Assembly (NCBI GenBank): GCA_051746205.1
Contig: JBNJEU010000006.1
Coordinates: 1-64,000 of the forward strand
Length of the DNA stretch: 64,000 bases
Direction of reading: 5' to 3'
DNA from: Thiohalospira sp051746205
Lineage (GTDB): Bacteria > Pseudomonadota > Gammaproteobacteria > Thiohalospirales > Thiohalospiraceae
Shown here piece after piece: positions 41,357 through 49,984 of this stretch. Position numbers and translations under genes: made by a program. The number at the start of each line of letters is the position of its first letter. Positions within the stretch are counted from its first letter, which is position 1. Under the pieces are notes generated by a model. It made no database searches and was not told the DNA's origin. It worked only from the letters and a program-made list of their open reading frames with translations.

Positions 41357-42661
41357 ATGCGTGGTCCCGTAATTCTGTTCCTGGTGGTCGGCCTGCTCGG
41401 GAACGTCCACGCCGAGGAGGTCGACCCCCGACCCCTCCCGAAACCACTGACTCTGGCAGCGGCCCTGATGGTCGCCGACCGGGAGCATCCCGCACTGAAC
41501 GGTGCACGTGCTCGAGTGGAATCGGCCCGGGCGGGAGTGGCCGAGGCCGGGGCCCCGGCCGGCTGGCGGGCCGGGACGGAGGCCCGTCTGGGGGTCGTTG
41601 GGCCGCCCGGCGAGTACTATGATCGAGAGAGTCGGGAGGACCACCATGCCCGGCTCTACCTGGCGCGGACCCTCAGCGACTTCGGCCGCACCGACGCGGC
41701 GCGTGCCGAGGCCGAGGCGCGCCACGGCGCAGCCCGGGAACGGCTGTTGAGCGCCCGCCAGGAGCGGAGGCTGACGATCATGCGTCACTATTTCGACGTG
41801 GTGCTCGCCGACATGGAGTACAACCGCGCCAATGAGCACATGGCGATCGTCTTCGTCGGCCTCGACCGCGTGCGCGACCGCCACGAACTCGGTCAGGTAT
41901 CCGACGTCGAGCTGGCCGAACGGGAGGCAACGTATCAGCAGGCGCTGAGCGACCGTAACCGCGCCCAGCAGAACCGCCGGGCGGCTCGCAACCAGCTGGC
42001 GGCGACTCTCAATCAGCCGGGTTCCCCGCCCGATCGGGTTCGTCCACCCCCGCTGCCGGTTCTGGAACGCGAACCGCCACCGCTGGACGAGCTGCGTCAG
42101 GCGGTTCGGGACGACAATCCGGAACTCCTGGCCCTGCGCCGCGAGGTGGAGGCGCGACAGGCGGCGGTCCGCGCGGCGGATCGGTCCAATTCTCCACGCC
42201 TGGATGTGGAACTGGCCGGCCACGTCTGGTCGGAGAACATGCGTTCAAGCAATGACTGGGAGGCGGCCCTTCGACTGGAAGTGCCGTTCTATCAGGGGGG
42301 CGCGCGGAGCGCCGCCCGGGATGGTGCGCGGGCGCGGCTTCGCGAGGCGCGGGCCCGCCTGCGGGAGATGGAAATGGCCCTGGATCAGGCGGTGCTCGAG
42401 GCCTGGATGGAACTCGACAATCTCGCCGCCGATCGCGATGCGGCCGACAGCCGTCGCGACTACCGTGAGCAGTACCTGGCCTACAGCCGCTCCCTCTACC
42501 AGATGGAACTCGCCGCCGACCTGGGCGACGCCATGGTGGAACTGACCGCCGCGCAGAAGCGCCAGGCCGAGGCGGCCTTCAACATCGCCATGACCTGGGC
42601 CCGCATCGACGCCCTCCAGGGTCTGATGCCCGGACCCGGAAGGGAAGGAGAGAAACCATGA
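41357..42661 (+). CDS. TolC-family outer-membrane channel protein
   Basis: A 434-residue outer-membrane factor: signal peptide, then two repeats of long alpha-helical hairpin (about 40-225 and 255-420) typical of TolC/NodT channels, with REATYQQALSDRNRAQQ and the matching AVLEAWMELDNLAADRDAA segments. Such proteins form trimeric exit ducts for efflux pumps or type I secretion. The adaptor gene follows with a four-base overlap, but no pump gene is present. Cargo unknown. Confidence 0.85.
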   Translation: MRGPVILFLVVGLLGNVHAEEVDPRPLPKPLTLAAALMVADREHPALNGARARVESARAGVAEAGAPAGWRAGTEARLGVVGPPGEYYDRESREDHHARLYLARTLSDFGRTDAARAEAEARHGAARERLLSARQERRLTIMRHYFDVVLADMEYNRANEHMAIVFVGLDRVRDRHELGQVSDVELAEREATYQQALSDRNRAQQNRRAARNQLAATLNQPGSPPDRVRPPPLPVLEREPPPLDELRQAVRDDNPELLALRREVEARQAAVRAADRSNSPRLDVELAGHVWSENMRSSNDWEAALRLEVPFYQGGARSAARDGARARLREARARLREMEMALDQAVLEAWMELDNLAADRDAADSRRDYREQYLAYSRSLYQMELAADLGDAMVELTAAQKRQAEAAFNIAMTWARIDALQGLMPGPGREGEKP

Positions 42662-43404
42662 GAGTCCTTGCCATTACCGCCGGCCTGCTGGCCGGACTGC
42701 TGTTCGCCGGGAGCACCGTGGCCGAGACCCATGCCCGGCTGGTCGGGGGTGACGAGCGCGTGCTGGGTGTCCCGGTTTCCGGGGTGATCGAATCGGTCGA
42801 GGTGGCCGTGGGTGATCGTGTCGAGACCGGCGACGAGTTGCTGCGCCTCGATGCGACCGTTTTCGAAGCCCGGTTGGCGGCGGCGCGGGCCGAGGAGGAA
42901 TCGACCCGACTCGAGCGGGACGAGGCACGCGCCGAACTCGAGCGGACCCGAACCCTCTTCGACCGCAACCAGATCGCCGAGAACGAACTGAAGCTTGCCG
43001 AGAATGCCGCCGCCCGCGCCGAGGCGGACCATCAGGCGGCCCGCGCCGAGCGGATTCAGCGGGCGTGGCGGCTGGAGCGGGGGCACCTGCGCGCCCCGGT
43101 CGACGGTACGATCACGGCGGTGGCGGCGTTCCCCGGGCAGACGGTGGTGGCCCGCCAGGCGGCGCCGCAGTTGATGCGCATGCGGGCCGATGGCGAGCTG
43201 CGTGCGGAGGCCCATCTGCCCCTGGACAGCGCGACCAGCCTTGGTCGGGGCGATTCCGTGACTGTCAGTCGGGATGGTGGGCAGGTCGGCGCGCGCGTCG
43301 TTGGCGGCGAGCGCATCGACGGATTCTGGCGAGTGAGCCTGGTGCTGGACGAGGTCCCGGCGGATTGGCAATCCGGGCAGACTGTTCGCGTGGAGACGGA
43401 GTAA
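42658..43404 (+). CDS. Periplasmic adaptor (HlyD/RND membrane-fusion) protein, short
   Basis: A 248-residue adaptor with signal peptide. A split lipoyl-like barrel (VSGVIESVEVAVGDRVETGD near residue 40 and LRAPVDGTITAVAAFPGQTV near 143) flanks a coiled hairpin (about 70-130), and a beta-barrel domain follows. It lacks the C-terminal membrane-proximal domain of full RND adaptors (usually 350-400 residues). Start ATG overlaps the TolC-like stop. In known systems such adaptors join an inner-membrane pump to a TolC channel; no pump is encoded here. Confidence 0.8.
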   Translation: MRVLAITAGLLAGLLFAGSTVAETHARLVGGDERVLGVPVSGVIESVEVAVGDRVETGDELLRLDATVFEARLAAARAEEESTRLERDEARAELERTRTLFDRNQIAENELKLAENAAARAEADHQAARAERIQRAWRLERGHLRAPVDGTITAVAAFPGQTVVARQAAPQLMRMRADGELRAEAHLPLDSATSLGRGDSVTVSRDGGQVGARVVGGERIDGFWRVSLVLDEVPADWQSGQTVRVETE

Positions 43405-43421
43405 TCGAAGGAGGCGCGTCC

Positions 43422-43694
43422 ATGATCGACTGTCGTCGTTGTCGGGTCGGTGGCCGGGTCCAGGGGGTGTTCTACCGCGCCAGTACCGGGGAACAGGCCC
43501 GCCGGCTGGGCCTCACCGGCCATGCCCGCAACCTGCCGGACGGGACCGTCGAGGTTCTGATGTGCGGTCCCGAGACGGCGTGTGACGAGCTGGAGTCGTG
43601 GCTCTGGCAAGGCCCGCGCATGGCGCGAGTCGATTCCGTGGAGTGCGAATCCGTGGCGCTGGATGAGCCGCCGTCGGGTTTCACTACCGGTTAG
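43422..43694 (+). CDS. acyP: Acylphosphatase
   Basis: A 90-residue enzyme hydrolysing acyl phosphates such as acetyl or carbamoyl phosphate. The signature GGRVQGVFYRAS near residue 10 contains the catalytic Arg, and GHARNLPDGTVEVL near 33 the catalytic Asn. GAAGGAGG stands nine bases upstream. It ends the thioredoxin-TolC-adaptor operon and overlaps the convergent proS by four bases. Confidence 0.92.
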   Translation: MIDCRRCRVGGRVQGVFYRASTGEQARRLGLTGHARNLPDGTVEVLMCGPETACDELESWLWQGPRMARVDSVECESVALDEPPSGFTTG

Positions 43695-45397
43695 TCGGAC
43701 AGACGCCCAAGGAGGGTGGTCACGGCCTCGTCCAGTGCCCATTCCTCCTTCTCGCCGGCGCGGCGATGCTGGTATTCGACGATGCCGCGTTCCAGCCCCT
43801 TGCCGCCGACGGTCAGGCGGTGCGGGATGCCGATGAGCTCCATGTCGGCGAACATGACGCCGGGCCGCTCCCCTCGGTCGTCCATGAGCACCTCGATACC
43901 GGCGTGCCGCAGTTTGTCGTAGATCGCCTCGGCGGCCTCGCTGACCGCCGGATTGCGTTCCGCCTGGATGGGGCAGATGACCACCCGGAACGGGGCCAGT
44001 GCCTCGGGCCAGACGATCCCGCGCTCATCATGATTCTGCTCGATGGCCGAGGCCACCACCCGGGAGACCCCGATGCCGTAGCAGCCCATCACCAGCGGCT
44101 TCTGCTGACCCTCCTCGTCCAGGACCGTGGCGTCCAGCGCCTCGCTGTACTTGGTCCCCAGCTGGAAGATGTGGCCCACCTCGATGCCGCGCCGAATGGC
44201 CAGCGTGCCGGGCCCGGCCGGATTGCGATCGCCCGCCGCGACTTCGCGCAGGTCGGCGACTTCCGGCTCCGGCAGGTCGCGCCCCCAGTTGATATTGAGA
44301 AGGTGTTCGTCGTCCCGGTTGGCGCCGGCGGCGAAGTCGGCCATGGCGGCCACGGCGCGGTCGGCGATCACCGGGACGCCGAGCCCCACCGGCCCGATGG
44401 AGCCGAAGCCGACGCCGACATGGGCGCGCACTTCGGCCTCCTCGGCCATGGCCAGCGGGCTCGCGACCTGCGGCAGCTTCTCCGCCTTGACGGCGTTCAG
44501 CTCGTGGTCGCCGCGCACCAGTAGTGCCACCAACGGGGTATCGGTCCCGCGCACCAGTAGCGTCTTGACTGTCTGTTCCACCGGCAGGCCGTGTTCGCGG
44601 ACCAGATCGTCGATGGTGCGGGCCGCTGGTGTCGCCAGGGAATGCAGTTCCCCGCCGGGCGGCGGACGCCGATCCTCGCAGATCGCTTCGGCCAGCTCGA
44701 CATTGGCCGCGTACAGGCCGTCTTCGGAAAAGGCGATGGCATCTTCGCCGGACTCGGCCAGAACATGGAACTCATGGGAAGTGTGGCCGCCAATGGAACC
44801 GGTGTCCGCCTCCACGGCGCGGAAGTCGAGGCCGAGGCGTTCGAAGATCCGGGTGTAGGCGGCGTGCATGGCCTGGTAGGTGCGGTCGAGGTCGTCCGGG
44901 TCGAGATGGAAGGAGTAGGCGTCCTTCATCAGGAATTCCCGCGCGCGCATCACGCCGAAGCGCGGACGGGTCTCGTCACGGAACTTGGTCTGAATCTGGT
45001 AGAAATTGGCGGGAACCTGACGGTAACTGCGCAGTTCATTGCGAACCAGATCGGTGATGACCTCCTCGTGGGTGGGGCCGAAGCAGCCCTCGCGCCCGTG
45101 GCGGTCGGTAATGCGCAGCAGCTCCGGCCCGTATTCCGCCCAGCGCCCCGACTCCTGCCACAGCTCCGCCGGCTGGATGGCCGGCATCAGAACCTCCTGG
45201 GCACCGGCGCGGTCCATCTCCTCGCGGACGATGGTCTCGACCCGGCGCAGCACGCGCAGGCCCAGTGGCAGCCAGGTGTAGAGACCGGAAGCCAGTCGCC
45301 GGATCATCCCGGCCCGGAGCATGAGCTTGTGGCTGACGATCTCGGCGTCCGCCGGATCTTCACGCAGGGTGGAGAGCAGCAGATTGGATGTGCGCAT
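43691..45397 (-). CDS. proS: Prolyl-tRNA synthetase
   Basis: Class II synthetase charging tRNA-Pro, 568 residues, the bacterial type with an inserted editing domain (about 225-400) that clears Ala-tRNA-Pro. MLRAGMIRRLASGLYTWLPL near residue 26 and FRDETRPRFGVMRAREFLMK near 135 (motif 2) are diagnostic; the C-terminal anticodon domain starts near 470. The 3' end overlaps acyP. Confidence 0.97.
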   Translation of the reverse strand: MRTSNLLLSTLREDPADAEIVSHKLMLRAGMIRRLASGLYTWLPLGLRVLRRVETIVREEMDRAGAQEVLMPAIQPAELWQESGRWAEYGPELLRITDRHGREGCFGPTHEEVITDLVRNELRSYRQVPANFYQIQTKFRDETRPRFGVMRAREFLMKDAYSFHLDPDDLDRTYQAMHAAYTRIFERLGLDFRAVEADTGSIGGHTSHEFHVLAESGEDAIAFSEDGLYAANVELAEAICEDRRPPPGGELHSLATPAARTIDDLVREHGLPVEQTVKTLLVRGTDTPLVALLVRGDHELNAVKAEKLPQVASPLAMAEEAEVRAHVGVGFGSIGPVGLGVPVIADRAVAAMADFAAGANRDDEHLLNINWGRDLPEPEVADLREVAAGDRNPAGPGTLAIRRGIEVGHIFQLGTKYSEALDATVLDEEGQQKPLVMGCYGIGVSRVVASAIEQNHDERGIVWPEALAPFRVVICPIQAERNPAVSEAAEAIYDKLRHAGIEVLMDDRGERPGVMFADMELIGIPHRLTVGGKGLERGIVEYQHRRAGEKEEWALDEAVTTLLGRLSD

Positions 45398-45447
45398 GGT
45401 GTCCTCGAACGATGCGAATGGGGCCGTCGGCAGGACGGGGGCCGCCC

Positions 45448-45783
45448 TCAGTCGCCGCGTGGCGCCTCGGTGATCCGCAGATTGTTGGAGCGGGCGAAGT
45501 CCATGATGTAGGCGAACAGCTCCGGTTCCCGCTCTTCCAGTTTCGGATCCAGCACCACGGCCTTGACGCCGTTGTAGGCGATGGGTCGCAGCATGGTGGA
45601 GTAGTGGATGCGTCCACCGCCGAAGCTGGAGAGGGCACCACTCATGCGTTCGGCCCAGTCACTGGGGCGGAACTTGCGGCCGTCGTTGGTGATGCCCTGG
45701 ATGATGTAGACGCAATCGGCATTCCCGGCGTGGCTGGGGCTGCTCGTTTCCTGTCTTTCGACATCGGCATTCACGGATGACAT
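45448..45783 (-). CDS. DUF3579 family protein
   Basis: A small soluble protein of 111 residues. YIIQGITNDGRKFRPSDWAE near residue 27 and VLDPKLEEREPELFAYIMDF near 77 identify the DUF3579 family, widespread in Beta- and Gammaproteobacteria, function unknown. It is upstream of proS on the same strand, 50 bases away. The 258-base region to the right (45784-46041), up to the MutS2-like gene, contains no clear promoter on either strand; a GTTCC/GGAAC hairpin near 45833 is the only structure seen. Confidence 0.82.
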   Translation of the reverse strand: MSSVNADVERQETSSPSHAGNADCVYIIQGITNDGRKFRPSDWAERMSGALSSFGGGRIHYSTMLRPIAYNGVKAVVLDPKLEEREPELFAYIMDFARSNNLRITEAPRGD

Positions 45784-46041
45784 ATGCCAAGCGGCTCGCT
45801 CTGATTAGTGTGAACTTGGTGTGCGGGCGCCCGTTCCGGCTCCGGGAACTCACATCGACATTCTAAAGGAATTTCCGTCCGAATGGTATGCCCACGGATG
45901 GTCAAAATGGGGTCAGGAACATGCGCTGACAAGGGAAACAGGTCACATTCTTCAGGTTTTTACAGCAGCGGCACCATGCTAGTCTTGCCGACCCTCGAAA
46001 AGGGGGCCGGAATTCGGTAGGCGAGGCGGGAGAGAAGAACC

Positions 46042-47625
46042 ATGCAGAGTGATCTCAAGGCGCTGGAATTCGATGGTATCCGGCGGCTACTGGAAAAACT
46101 GGCGGCGACCCCATTCGGGGCCGAGGCGTGCCGCAACCTGGAACCGGCCCCGAATCCCGACGGCGCCCGCCGCATGCAGGAGGCGGTGACCACGGTCCGG
46201 ATGGCGCTGGAGGCGAATACGCCCCCGCCGCTGCCGGAGTTGCCGGATGTTCGTCCGAGCCTGCGCCAGGCGCGTACGCCGGGGGCCGGTCTCACCGTGA
46301 GCGCGCTGGCCAATCTGCGGATCTTCCTGCGCGCCTGCGCCGAGCTGGCCGACTACCTTCGCGAGCATCCCGCTCTCCATCCCGCGGGCGTGGGCAGTGT
46401 CGAGCCGCCCGCGGCACTGATGGAGACGCTGGACGGGATCCTCTCGGCCACCGACAAGCTGCGCGAGGACGCCACTACCACCCTGGCGGAGCTCTACGGT
46501 GAACTGGGCGAGCTGCGCCGGGAGGCGGAGGGGATCATCGGCAAGCGGATCGCGGCGCCGGACCTGCAGGAGAACGGCAAGCCACTGGCCAGTGCGGCCT
46601 GGCAAGGCGCGCGCGCGGCACTGACCCTGCGCGCCGGCCACGCCGACGGCATCAAGGGGGTGCGCCGGGGCAGCGGCATGGGAGGACGCGATGTCATCAT
46701 CGAGCCGGTGGAGGCCGTGGCGGTGAACAATCGTCTCGAGGCTATGGACGGCCGCATCCAGGCCGAGGAACAGCGACTGCTGCGCGAGGTCACCGACGGT
46801 GTGCGCGCCGAGGACGAGGCGCTGGAGAGACTCGTCACGGCGGTGACCTGGATCGATCTGGCCAGCGCCGGCGCCCAGCTGGCGGTCCACCTGGATGCCC
46901 GCGCGCCGGAACTGGCCGCGGAACCCCGCATCGACCTGCGCGGGGCCTACCATCCGCTGCTGCTGCTCCAGTACGCCGAGGGCAACGCGCCGGCACCGGT
47001 GCCTCTGGATCTGAGCCTGGACGGCGACCAGCGTCTGCTGGTGATTACCGGCCCGAACACCGGCGGCAAGACAGTGGTGCTCAAGACTCTCGGGCTGCTG
47101 ACCACCATGGCCCACTGCGGCCTGCACATCCCGGCCACGGGCGCCTGCACCGTGGGCAACTTCTCGCGGCTGCTGGTGGACGTGGGCGATCCGCAGGACC
47201 TCTACCACCATCTGTCGACCTTCGCCGGCCACGTCGAGAAGCTCAAGCGCATCCTCGGTGAGGCCGACGATCGCACCCTGGTGCTCATGGATGAACTGGG
47301 TACCGGCACCGACCCGGAAGAGGGCGCGGCCCTGGCCATGGCGGTCCTGGACGAACTGCTGGCGCGGCGCGTGCTCGGGATCGTGAACACCCATCTGTCG
47401 CCGTTGAAGGATTACGCCGAGGCCACTGCGCATGTACACAACGCCTCGATGCGCTTCGACCACGAGGCCCTGGCGCCCACCTATCAGTTGGTGCCGGGTG
47501 AACCCGGGCAGTCCCTGGGGCTGCTCATCGCCGAGCGCAACGGGCTCGAGGGGAGCCTGGTTGCACGGGCTCGTGACCACCTGGAGCGTTTTGCGCGGCG
47601 GCCGGGGGAAGACCAGCGGAGTTGA
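46042..47625 (+). CDS. MutS2-like ATPase without Smr domain
   Basis: A 527-residue MutS-family ATPase. The N-terminal and lever/clamp regions (about 1-310) resemble MutS2, not MutS1, and the ABC ATPase follows with GPNTGGKTVVLKT near residue 338, LVLMDELGTGTDPEEG near 412 and a switch His in VNTHLSPL near 450. MutS2 proteins are normally about 780 residues, with KOW and Smr nuclease domains after the ATPase; this one stops soon after the ATPase with a normal stop codon and no frameshift trace downstream. It could still bind branched DNA or collided ribosomes. A separate Smr protein elsewhere may replace the lost domain. Confidence 0.85.
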   Translation: MQSDLKALEFDGIRRLLEKLAATPFGAEACRNLEPAPNPDGARRMQEAVTTVRMALEANTPPPLPELPDVRPSLRQARTPGAGLTVSALANLRIFLRACAELADYLREHPALHPAGVGSVEPPAALMETLDGILSATDKLREDATTTLAELYGELGELRREAEGIIGKRIAAPDLQENGKPLASAAWQGARAALTLRAGHADGIKGVRRGSGMGGRDVIIEPVEAVAVNNRLEAMDGRIQAEEQRLLREVTDGVRAEDEALERLVTAVTWIDLASAGAQLAVHLDARAPELAAEPRIDLRGAYHPLLLLQYAEGNAPAPVPLDLSLDGDQRLLVITGPNTGGKTVVLKTLGLLTTMAHCGLHIPATGACTVGNFSRLLVDVGDPQDLYHHLSTFAGHVEKLKRILGEADDRTLVLMDELGTGTDPEEGAALAMAVLDELLARRVLGIVNTHLSPLKDYAEATAHVHNASMRFDHEALAPTYQLVPGEPGQSLGLLIAERNGLEGSLVARARDHLERFARRPGEDQRS

Positions 47626-47637
47626 CCCGGCCGGCGG

Positions 47638-47667
47638 TTAACAGTACGTTTGACGGTTTCATATTAC
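47638..47667 (+). promoter_or_regulatory. Possible promoter of ilvI
   Basis: TTAACA (47638-47643), 18-base spacer, TATTAC (47662-47667). The start point would be about 40 bases before the GTG, too short for a classical ilv leader peptide and attenuator. Confidence 0.45.
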
Positions 47668-47715
47668 TTTTCGTGGCCGGTACAAGGGCCGCGAATGCGA
47701 CCTGGAGAGAGAGCA

Positions 47716-49434
47716 GTGGAGCTCAGCGGCGGCGAAATCATCGTCCAGTTCCTGCAGGACGAGGGGGTCGAATTCATCTTCGGTTACCCCGGCGGTTCGG
47801 TTCTGCACACCTATGACGCCCTGCACGGCCAGAAGGGGATCCGGCACGTGCTGGTACGCCACGAGCAGGCCGCGGCTCACGCTGCCGACGGCTATGCCCG
47901 GGCCACCGGCAAGCCGGGCGTGCTGCTGGTCACCTCCGGACCCGGTGTCACCAACACGGTGACCGGCATCGCCACCGCTCACATGGACTCCATCCCCATG
48001 GTGGTCATCACCGGGCAGGTGAATTCCGGCGCCATTGGCTCCGATGCGTTCCAGGAGGTCGATGCGGTGGGCATTACCCGCCCCTGCGTGAAGCACAACT
48101 TCCTGGTAAAGGATGTCCGCGATCTGGCGGTGACTCTGAAGAAGGCCTTTCACATCGCCACCACCGGCCGCCCCGGCCCGGTGGTGGTGGATGTGCCCAA
48201 GGATGTTACCGATCCGAACATCAAGGTCCCGTACACCTGGCCGAAGTCGGTGAGCCTGCGCTCCTACAATCCGGTGGAGCGTGGCCATCCGGGCCAGATC
48301 AAGCGCGCCGTGGATCTGCTGCTCAGTGCCCGCCAGCCGATGATCTACAGCGGCGGCGGCGTGGTGCTCGGCAATGCCGCGGAGAGTCTCACGGAACTGA
48401 CCCGCACCCTTGGCTATCCGATCACTCAGACCCTGATGGGCCTCGGCGCGTTCCCGGCTTCCGACCCACAGAATCTCGGCATGCTGGGGATGCATGGCAC
48501 CTACGAAGCAAACATGGCGATGCACGAGTGCGACGTGCTCATCGCCGTGGGTGCCCGCTTCGACGATCGCGTGACCGGCGACGTCAAGCACTTCTGTCCG
48601 GATGCGCGGATCATCCACATCGACATCGATCCATCGAGTATTTCCAAGAACGTGCGTGTGGATGTGCCCATCGTCGGCGAAGTGAACAGTGTGCTCCAGG
48701 AGATGAACCAGCTGCTGCGCTCGGGTGAGCGCCACCCCGACCGCGAGGCGCTCGACACCTGGTGGGGGCGGATCCGGGAATGGCAGGGGCGCAACTGTCT
48801 CGAGTTCGATCGGGAGAGTCCGCTCATCAAGCCGCAGTACGTCATCGAGAAGCTGCACGAGGTCACCGGCGGCGAGGCCTTCGTGACCTCCGACGTCGGC
48901 CAGCATCAGATGTGGGCGGCACAGTTCTACGGCTTCGAGAAGCCGCGTCGCTGGATCAACTCCGGCGGTCTCGGGACCATGGGCTTCGGTCTTCCGGCGG
49001 CCATGGGGGCCCAGATCGCCCATCCGGAGGCGCCGGTCGCCTGTATCACCGGCGAGGCGAGCATCCAGATGTGCATCCAGGAACTCTCCACCTGCAAGCA
49101 GTTCATGCTGCCGTTGAAGATCATCAATCTGAACAATCGCTACATGGGCATGGTGCGTCAGTGGCAGGAGTTCTTCTACGAGAGCCGCTACAGCCATTCC
49201 TACATGGATACACTCCCCGATTTCGTGAGCCTGGCCGAGGCCTATGGCCACGCCGGGGTGAGGGTGGAGAAGCCCGGCGATGTGGAAGACGCGCTGCGGG
49301 AAGCCTTCGCGCAGAAGGACCGACTGGTCTTCCTGGACTTCATCACCGATCAGTCGGAAAATGTCTATCCGATGATCGCCGCCGGCGCCGGCCACCACGA
49401 GATGCACCTGTCACCGGAACGGGAGCTGGCCTGA
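47716..49434 (+). CDS. ilvI: Acetolactate synthase large subunit
   Basis: Thiamine-diphosphate enzyme that makes acetolactate or acetohydroxybutyrate, first common step of valine, leucine and isoleucine synthesis. The 572-residue protein opens with LSGGEIIVQFLQDEGVEFIF, has GYPGGSVLHTYDAL with the active Glu soon after in LVRHEQAAAHAADGYAR, and the TPP-binding GEASIQMCIQELSTC near 457. Start is GTG at 47716 behind GGAGAGAGAG, which gives the length of Pseudomonas IlvI (574); ATG at 47695 would add seven unconserved residues. ilvH begins one base after the stop. Confidence 0.95.
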   Translation: MELSGGEIIVQFLQDEGVEFIFGYPGGSVLHTYDALHGQKGIRHVLVRHEQAAAHAADGYARATGKPGVLLVTSGPGVTNTVTGIATAHMDSIPMVVITGQVNSGAIGSDAFQEVDAVGITRPCVKHNFLVKDVRDLAVTLKKAFHIATTGRPGPVVVDVPKDVTDPNIKVPYTWPKSVSLRSYNPVERGHPGQIKRAVDLLLSARQPMIYSGGGVVLGNAAESLTELTRTLGYPITQTLMGLGAFPASDPQNLGMLGMHGTYEANMAMHECDVLIAVGARFDDRVTGDVKHFCPDARIIHIDIDPSSISKNVRVDVPIVGEVNSVLQEMNQLLRSGERHPDREALDTWWGRIREWQGRNCLEFDRESPLIKPQYVIEKLHEVTGGEAFVTSDVGQHQMWAAQFYGFEKPRRWINSGGLGTMGFGLPAAMGAQIAHPEAPVACITGEASIQMCIQELSTCKQFMLPLKIINLNNRYMGMVRQWQEFFYESRYSHSYMDTLPDFVSLAEAYGHAGVRVEKPGDVEDALREAFAQKDRLVFLDFITDQSENVYPMIAAGAGHHEMHLSPERELA

Positions 49435-49435
49435 C

Positions 49436-49930
49436 ATGCGGCACATCATCTCCATCCTGATGGAAAACGAGGCCGGGGCGCTGTCCCGGGTGGCCGGCCT
49501 GTTCTCCGCCCGTGGTTACAACATCGAGTCGCTCACGGTCGCCCCCACCGAGGATGGCAGCCTGTCGCGGATGACCCTGGTCACCCGGGGTTCCGAGGAG
49601 GTCATCGAGCAGATCACCAAGCAGTTGAACAAGCTGGTGGACGTGGTCAAGCTCATGGACCTCACCGAGGGCCCCCACATCGAGCGCGAGATGATGCTGA
49701 TGAAGGTCCGCGCCGATGATCCCGAGTCCCGTGATGAGCTGAAACGGCTCGCCGACATCTTCCGGGGCCGGATCATTGATGTCACCGAGCATACCTATAC
49801 CATCGAACTCACTGGTGATGGTGGCAAGCTGGACGCCTTCATCGAGGCGCTACCGGCGACGTCCATCGTCGAGACGGTGCGTTCGGGCGTGATGGGCATC
49901 GCCCGTGGCGAGCGCGCCCTGAACCTGTAA
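49436..49930 (+). CDS. ilvH: Acetolactate synthase small regulatory subunit
   Basis: Regulatory partner of IlvI carrying the valine feedback sites, 164 residues. The N-terminal ACT domain reads HIISILMENEAGALSRVAGL and GYNIESLTVAPTED; VARE- and DDPESRDELKRLADIF-type segments follow in the second domain. It starts one base after ilvI and precedes ilvC. Confidence 0.95.
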   Translation: MRHIISILMENEAGALSRVAGLFSARGYNIESLTVAPTEDGSLSRMTLVTRGSEEVIEQITKQLNKLVDVVKLMDLTEGPHIEREMMLMKVRADDPESRDELKRLADIFRGRIIDVTEHTYTIELTGDGGKLDAFIEALPATSIVETVRSGVMGIARGERALNL

Positions 49931-49984
49931 CCGCCGACGCCGTACCACCCGTTTTCCACAGACATGAAACGAGGGAAGAGAACC

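Noticed and set aside
42658..43421. Search for an RND, ABC or MFS pump in other frames after the adaptor gene
   Set aside because: Only the acylphosphatase follows; no frame long or hydrophobic enough for a transporter is present on either strand.
47659..49407. A 582-codon minus-strand frame opposite ilvI
   Set aside because: Shadow of ilvI with His/Gly/Ala-rich composition and no motif.
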